17,747 nucleotides of DNA, from contig CAYSFT010000047.1 of assembly GCA_964430755.1 (NCBI GenBank), positions 1-17,747 of the forward strand, read 5' to 3'. Shown in pieces: positions 14,242 to 17,747 of the stretch; position 1 is the first letter of the stretch; each line of letters starts with the position of its first letter. The stretch is from Flemingiibacterium sp964430755 (lineage in GTDB: Bacteria > Bacillota > Clostridia > Oscillospirales > CAG-272). The notes beneath the pieces are model-generated. The model searched no databases, was not told the DNA's origin, and saw nothing but the letters and a program-made list of their open reading frames with translations. The position numbers and the translations under genes are program-made.

Positions 14242-16371
14242 ATGAAAAGATTTATCTCATTTATTCTCACTGCAATACTCGTTATAACACTGGCAAGCAG
14301 CACTGCTCTGCCAATTTCTGCCGATTTTAAGTATCCGTCTGCATATTGGCCGCTTCATAACTCGTGGACAACGGCGATGGAAGCTCAGGATTCAAATAAG
14401 ATACTCACCCTCGCAACACAGATATACGATCTTCTGATGCCGCTCGGATACTGTCAGGACGTTTGCTATAACCTCGGTCCGAAGACCGGACGTGCTTCGT
14501 GGATATGTGAGGGCAAGGGCGATATCGACGGAGCGATTATGTGGCTTGAGCGTTACATTTCGATCTGCAAGTGGCTCGATCAGAATGTTACAAGCTATAA
14601 GGACACTATCCTCAACGCCGAGGCAAGAATGTATTATCTGAAAGCAGCCGCAGATCCAAGTATATACGCGCTCACAAGTGCGTCAGGCAATAATTACCCC
14701 GGAACCGGTGCGCTAACCTCCGGAACATTTTACGGCTCATCTCTCGGCGGCACGTTCGGCAGTGACTCCTCCGCACTTGTATATATCAACTTCCGCGACG
14801 GTTACAGCGTTGATTATTGGCTTAGTTATTATAAAAGCACCTCCGAGCAGTTTAATCATGCAGTAAACAACGGAGGCATCATCGAGCTCGCATGGAACTT
14901 CTCTCCCGAGGGTAATGCAGGATGTAATGTTGTACTCGACTCCGCTTCCGATTCATATATCTCCGAGGGCCTTGCAAGTATGTCGTCACTCGGTGCAACC
15001 GTACTTCTGCGTATCGGAGCAGAAATGAACAACTGGAGCGACTGCGACCCGAATACATACATTAGTGCATACCGTAAAATAGCAACCGCGGCAAGAGCTT
15101 ACAGCAACATCAAGTTAGTGTTCTCGCCGGATAACGTCAGCAACCGTAACCGCAATTTCGCCGATTTCTATCCGGGTGATAACTATGTTGACTGGATCGG
15201 CGTTTCAACCTATCATAACAGCAACTACGCAAGCTATAACGGCGGCACCGTCGGCTTCGGCTTCGCTCTGACCAATTACGATAACGATGCATATTACGGC
15301 ATGGGTATATACGACAGCGATCCGCTTGTAATAATCCGTCCCATCGCCGATTTTGCGGCAAAACACAATAAGCCGATGATGATAAGCGAATGTGGATTTG
15401 CTTACCGCAACCAATCGGGTGCAGATACGACTTCATTCTCGCTCGATCAGCTGACAAAGTTTTATTCGTATGTCAACATGATCTATCCGCAAATTAAGGC
15501 AGTGTACTATTTTGACAACACATTGAGCGACGGAAACGCATACCGTCTTGCAGATAATTCCACAGTAAATCAGACTTACCGCTCTGTAATCGCCGAGAAC
15601 GACTCGTATCTTAACGCAGGTCAAGCCTCGGCAATGACATGGCACGAGCTTTCTGAGCTTAAAACTGCACAAAACGGTTCACCTCGCATCGCGACCTATG
15701 CCAGCTTTCCAGGAACGGCACAAACAAGCGTTACATATTATATTGACGGCAAGGCTGTAACAACGCTTAACAAAGCACCGTATTACTACACCCTCAACAT
15801 CTCCGGCATGACTTCGGGCGAGCATACCGTCCACGCGACGGCAAAATCGGGACAGTTCACACGCACAACCGAAACATATACGATAAATGTTTCGGGCGGA
15901 CAGTGGAATTGGGTTCCGACAAAAGCACCCGAAATCACGGCTGCTCCCGTAACGACCGCACCGCCTGAAACAACAGCGGCACCGGTTACAACCAAAGCAC
16001 CTGAAACGACTAAAGCTCCCGAAACGGTAACTGTCCCCGAAACCACAGCAGCACCTGAAACGACAGAGCTTCCCGAAACAACCGGTGAGGTGGATACAAC
16101 CGACATCGCTGACACAACCGAAGCTATTACGGATACAGTGATCGACACGACCACAGCCGAAGAAATCGTCACCGAGGCTAATGTCACCATCGAAGACACC
16201 GTTGCCGAGGACACCGACACCATGTCGGATGAAAACGAGGTCATCCCCGAAACCACCGCGAACAATAATAGCGACAAAGACGGTGTAAACCCAATTGTGA
16301 TCACTGCAATCGCGGCGGCGGTTGTCGTTGTTCTTGCCATCCTTATCGCAGTTACAAAGAAAAAGAAATAA
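14242..16371 (+). CDS. Secreted, membrane-anchored GH26-like glycosidase
   Basis: A 709-residue surface protein, numbered from the ATG at 14242 (11 bases after AAAGGAG; an in-frame TTG at 14233 is too close to it). A signal peptide (1-27) precedes a helical region (about 35-135). The catalytic-like domain (about 155-450) resembles glycoside hydrolase family 26: LLRIGAEMNNW has likely acid/base Glu261, then an 'AYRKIATAARAYSNIKLVFSPD' stretch (276-297) typical of GH26, then KPMMISECG with likely nucleophile Glu383. The residue before Glu261 is Ala, where mannanases have His. An Ig-like domain follows (about 482-551), then a Thr/Pro/Glu-rich stalk (about 560-680, many PETT units), one transmembrane helix (685-704) and KKKK. 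No LPXTG motif. Substrate unknown; beta-mannan or another beta-glycan is possible. Confidence 0.82.
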   Translation: MKRFISFILTAILVITLASSTALPISADFKYPSAYWPLHNSWTTAMEAQDSNKILTLATQIYDLLMPLGYCQDVCYNLGPKTGRASWICEGKGDIDGAIMWLERYISICKWLDQNVTSYKDTILNAEARMYYLKAAADPSIYALTSASGNNYPGTGALTSGTFYGSSLGGTFGSDSSALVYINFRDGYSVDYWLSYYKSTSEQFNHAVNNGGIIELAWNFSPEGNAGCNVVLDSASDSYISEGLASMSSLGATVLLRIGAEMNNWSDCDPNTYISAYRKIATAARAYSNIKLVFSPDNVSNRNRNFADFYPGDNYVDWIGVSTYHNSNYASYNGGTVGFGFALTNYDNDAYYGMGIYDSDPLVIIRPIADFAAKHNKPMMISECGFAYRNQSGADTTSFSLDQLTKFYSYVNMIYPQIKAVYYFDNTLSDGNAYRLADNSTVNQTYRSVIAENDSYLNAGQASAMTWHELSELKTAQNGSPRIATYASFPGTAQTSVTYYIDGKAVTTLNKAPYYYTLNISGMTSGEHTVHATAKSGQFTRTTETYTINVSGGQWNWVPTKAPEITAAPVTTAPPETTAAPVTTKAPETTKAPETVTVPETTAAPETTELPETTGEVDTTDIADTTEAITDTVIDTTTAEEIVTEANVTIEDTVAEDTDTMSDENEVIPETTANNNSDKDGVNPIVITAIAAAVVVVLAILIAVTKKKK

Positions 16372-16378
16372 TTAAGGT

Positions 16379-16407
16379 AAAGCGAGGCGTTAAAGCTTCG
16401 CTTTTTT
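16379..16407 (+). terminator. Intrinsic terminator of the GH26-like gene
   Basis: AAAGCGAGGC (16379-16388) pairs with GCTTCGCTTT (16395-16404) with one G-T pair and a 6-base loop, followed by a T6 run (16402-16407). It starts eight bases after the stop codon. Confidence 0.9.
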
Positions 16408-16461
16408 ATTTGAATATACGCCATTATACGTCATTTTTTTGCAATAATTGTAAATAAACTG

Positions 16462-16490
16462 TTGACAAAGAAGGCCGAATGTGATATAGT
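16462..16490 (+). promoter_or_regulatory. Sigma-A-type promoter of the uracil permease gene
   Basis: TTGACA (16462-16467), a 17-bp spacer and TATAGT (16485-16490). The predicted leader is about 58 nt and ends in a strong GGAGGT ribosome binding site (16541-16546). No attenuator hairpin or PyrR-type structure is visible in it. Confidence 0.8.
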
Positions 16491-16554
16491 TATATATAGT
16501 AATGTCCAACAAGCGCAAAACTCAAAATCACTATTTTTTTGGAGGTAAAATCAA

Positions 16555-17747
16555 ATGAAACTCATCTACGGCGTTAAGGACAAACCGAAATTCGGTCAGT
16601 TAATCGTCTTCGCAATCCAACAGCTGCTTGCTATTATGGCGGCAACAATCGCAGTTCCGGCGATAGTCGGAAACGGCATGACTGCTTCGGCGGCTCTCTT
16701 TGGTGCCGGTGCAGGTACTCTCGTTTATCAGCTCTTCACTAAATTCAGAAGCCCTGTATTCCTTGGCTCATCGTTCGCATTTATCGGCTCTATGGTTGCA
16801 GCATTTGCAGGCGCAGCTTCAATGTCGCTCGGTTATCTCGGTCTTTTGATCGGTGCCGCTTTTGCAGGTCTTGTTTATGTCATCATTGCCATCGTTGTTA
16901 AATTTGCAGGCGTTAAATGGATAAACAAGCTTATGCCTCCTGTTGTAATCGGCCCGACAGTTGCTCTTATCGGTCTTTCGCTCGCAGGTGCGGCTGTTAA
17001 GGACGTTTTCTCTTACGGACCTCAGGATGCAAACGGCTCGTTTGTTATGAGCACAAATATCTGGGTATCCTTTATCTGCGCGATGGTAACTCTCGTTGTA
17101 GTTATCATCTCCTCGGTTTACGGCAAGAAGATGGTAAAGCTCATTCCTTTTATTATCGGTATTCTCGCAGGCTATGCAGTAGGTCTTGTTTTCACCCTCA
17201 TCGGCATGGCAACAAACAATCCCGAGCTTATCATCATTGACTTTGCTCCCTTTAAGGCACTTGTCGCAGACGGCGTTAACCTCTCAACATTCGTCGCAGT
17301 TCCCAAGTTCACATTCCTTGAGGCAATCAAGGGTGCTGACTCCTTTGAATGGTCGTATGTTGCAACGATTGCTGTTGCATATGTACCCGTTGCATTCGTT
17401 GTATTCGCAGAGCACATCGCTGACCACAAGAACCTCTCCTCCATCATCGAGAGCGATCTTCTTGAAGAACCCGGCCTGCACCGCACTCTTCTCGGTGACG
17501 GTATCGGTTCTATTGTCGGCGCAATCTTCGGCGGCTGCCCCAACACCACATACGGTGAGTCCGTAGGATGCGTTGCAATTACCAAAAACGCTTCGGTTGT
17601 CACCATCACAGCAACTGCAATTATGACCGTCCTCGTTTCGTTCATCTCGCCCTTCGTTGCATTCCTTGATTCCATTCCCGGATGCGTAATGGGCGGCGTT
17701 TGCATCACGCTTTACGGCTTCATCGCAGTTTCCGGTCTCAAGATGAT
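16555..17747 (+). CDS. uraA: Uracil permease (UraA/NCS2 family), 3' end beyond the window
   Basis: The reading frame from the ATG at 16555 is open to the right edge (397 codons seen), so the gene is truncated only by the window. It encodes a very hydrophobic NCS2 (nucleobase-cation symporter 2) protein. The substrate motifs of UraA-type uracil transporters are clear: VFAEHIADH (283-291, Glu286) and GGCPNTTYGES (326-336, Glu335), matching the two Glu residues that bind uracil in E. coli UraA. DLLEEPGLHRTLLGDG (301-316) is also characteristic and favours uracil over xanthine transporters. GGAGGT lies eight bases upstream. It has its own promoter; no other pyrimidine gene is in the window, and genes beyond the edge are unknown. 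Confidence 0.93.
   Translation, partial: MKLIYGVKDKPKFGQLIVFAIQQLLAIMAATIAVPAIVGNGMTASAALFGAGAGTLVYQLFTKFRSPVFLGSSFAFIGSMVAAFAGAASMSLGYLGLLIGAAFAGLVYVIIAIVVKFAGVKWINKLMPPVVIGPTVALIGLSLAGAAVKDVFSYGPQDANGSFVMSTNIWVSFICAMVTLVVVIISSVYGKKMVKLIPFIIGILAGYAVGLVFTLIGMATNNPELIIIDFAPFKALVADGVNLSTFVAVPKFTFLEAIKGADSFEWSYVATIAVAYVPVAFVVFAEHIADHKNLSSIIESDLLEEPGLHRTLLGDGIGSIVGAIFGGCPNTTYGESVGCVAITKNASVVTITATAIMTVLVSFISPFVAFLDSIPGCVMGGVCITLYGFIAVSGLKM

Noticed and set aside
15786..16424. 212-codon minus-strand frame rich in V, S, T and G
   Set aside because: It mirrors the Thr/Pro/Glu repeat stalk of the GH26-like gene and runs through the terminator; it is a by-product of repeat composition.
16491..16554. 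PyrR attenuator or pyrimidine-responsive leader of uraA
   Set aside because: The leader is only about 58 nt, without a terminator hairpin or PyrR-type loop.
17172..17708. 178-codon minus-strand frame
   Set aside because: It is antisense to the uracil permease, whose transporter motifs are unambiguous.
1..17747. Mobile elements, CRISPR arrays, defence islands, tRNA or rRNA genes
   Set aside because: None seen: no direct-repeat arrays, transposase or integrase motifs, or RNA gene signatures were found by eye on either strand.

Overview
The window looks like a chromosomal segment of a spore-forming, Gram-positive anaerobe of the Clostridia, possibly an Oscillospiraceae-type gut or rumen lineage. 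The evidence is a sporulation gene pair (yqfC-yqfD) in front of phoH-ybeY, a divergent YlbJ-like sporulation membrane protein, strong AAGGAGG-type ribosome binding sites, consensus sigma-A promoters, an S-layer-homology (SLH) surface protein, and a membrane-anchored glycosidase with a Thr/Pro/Glu-rich stalk. The lineage is inferred from gene content only. I see no transposase, phage gene, integrase, CRISPR array, tRNA or rRNA. Most of the window is ordinary core genome.

Layout. (1) 1-3108, minus strand: a tightly packed operon yqfC > yqfD > phoH > ybeY, whose genes overlap or nearly touch; a promoter and a small hairpin lie beyond ybeY, pointing off the left edge. (2) 3167-4135, plus strand: a ylbJ-like gene, divergent from yqfC across 58 bp. 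(3) 4137-4790, minus: a divergent RadC/JAMM-domain gene, convergent with ylbJ. Its upstream region holds a perfect-consensus promoter (TTGACA-N17-TATAAT) followed by an intrinsic terminator hairpin before the gene, so either a small RNA or an attenuated leader. (4) 4982-8667, minus: two overlapping half-transporter genes that form a heterodimeric ABC exporter with one degenerate ATPase site. (5) 8668-8842: divergent promoters flanking a perfect 12-bp palindrome. (6) 8843-12478, plus: a Bcp-type peroxiredoxin, mannitol-1-phosphate 5-dehydrogenase and a secreted SLH-anchored transglutaminase-like protein, probably one transcript ending at a hairpin near 12497-12529. (7) 12635-14125, plus: a DUF853/HerA-like ATPase with its own promoter and terminator. 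(8) 14242-16371, plus: a secreted, membrane-anchored GH26-like glycosidase with its own promoter and terminator. (9) 16555 to the right edge, plus: a uracil permease, truncated by the window end.

How the parts relate. yqfC, yqfD and ylbJ belong to mother-cell sporulation; PhoH and YbeY are RNA-metabolism proteins (YbeY in 16S rRNA maturation) that are commonly linked to yqfCD in Firmicutes. The transglutaminase-like and GH26-like proteins are the cell-surface part of the window. Seven promoters predicted here all have exactly 17-bp spacers, and they help fix translation starts. The best candidates for something undescribed are the promoter-plus-hairpin element at 4822-4943, the palindrome in the exporter/peroxiredoxin intergenic region, and the uncharacterised surface proteins. 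None amounts to a clearly new system.
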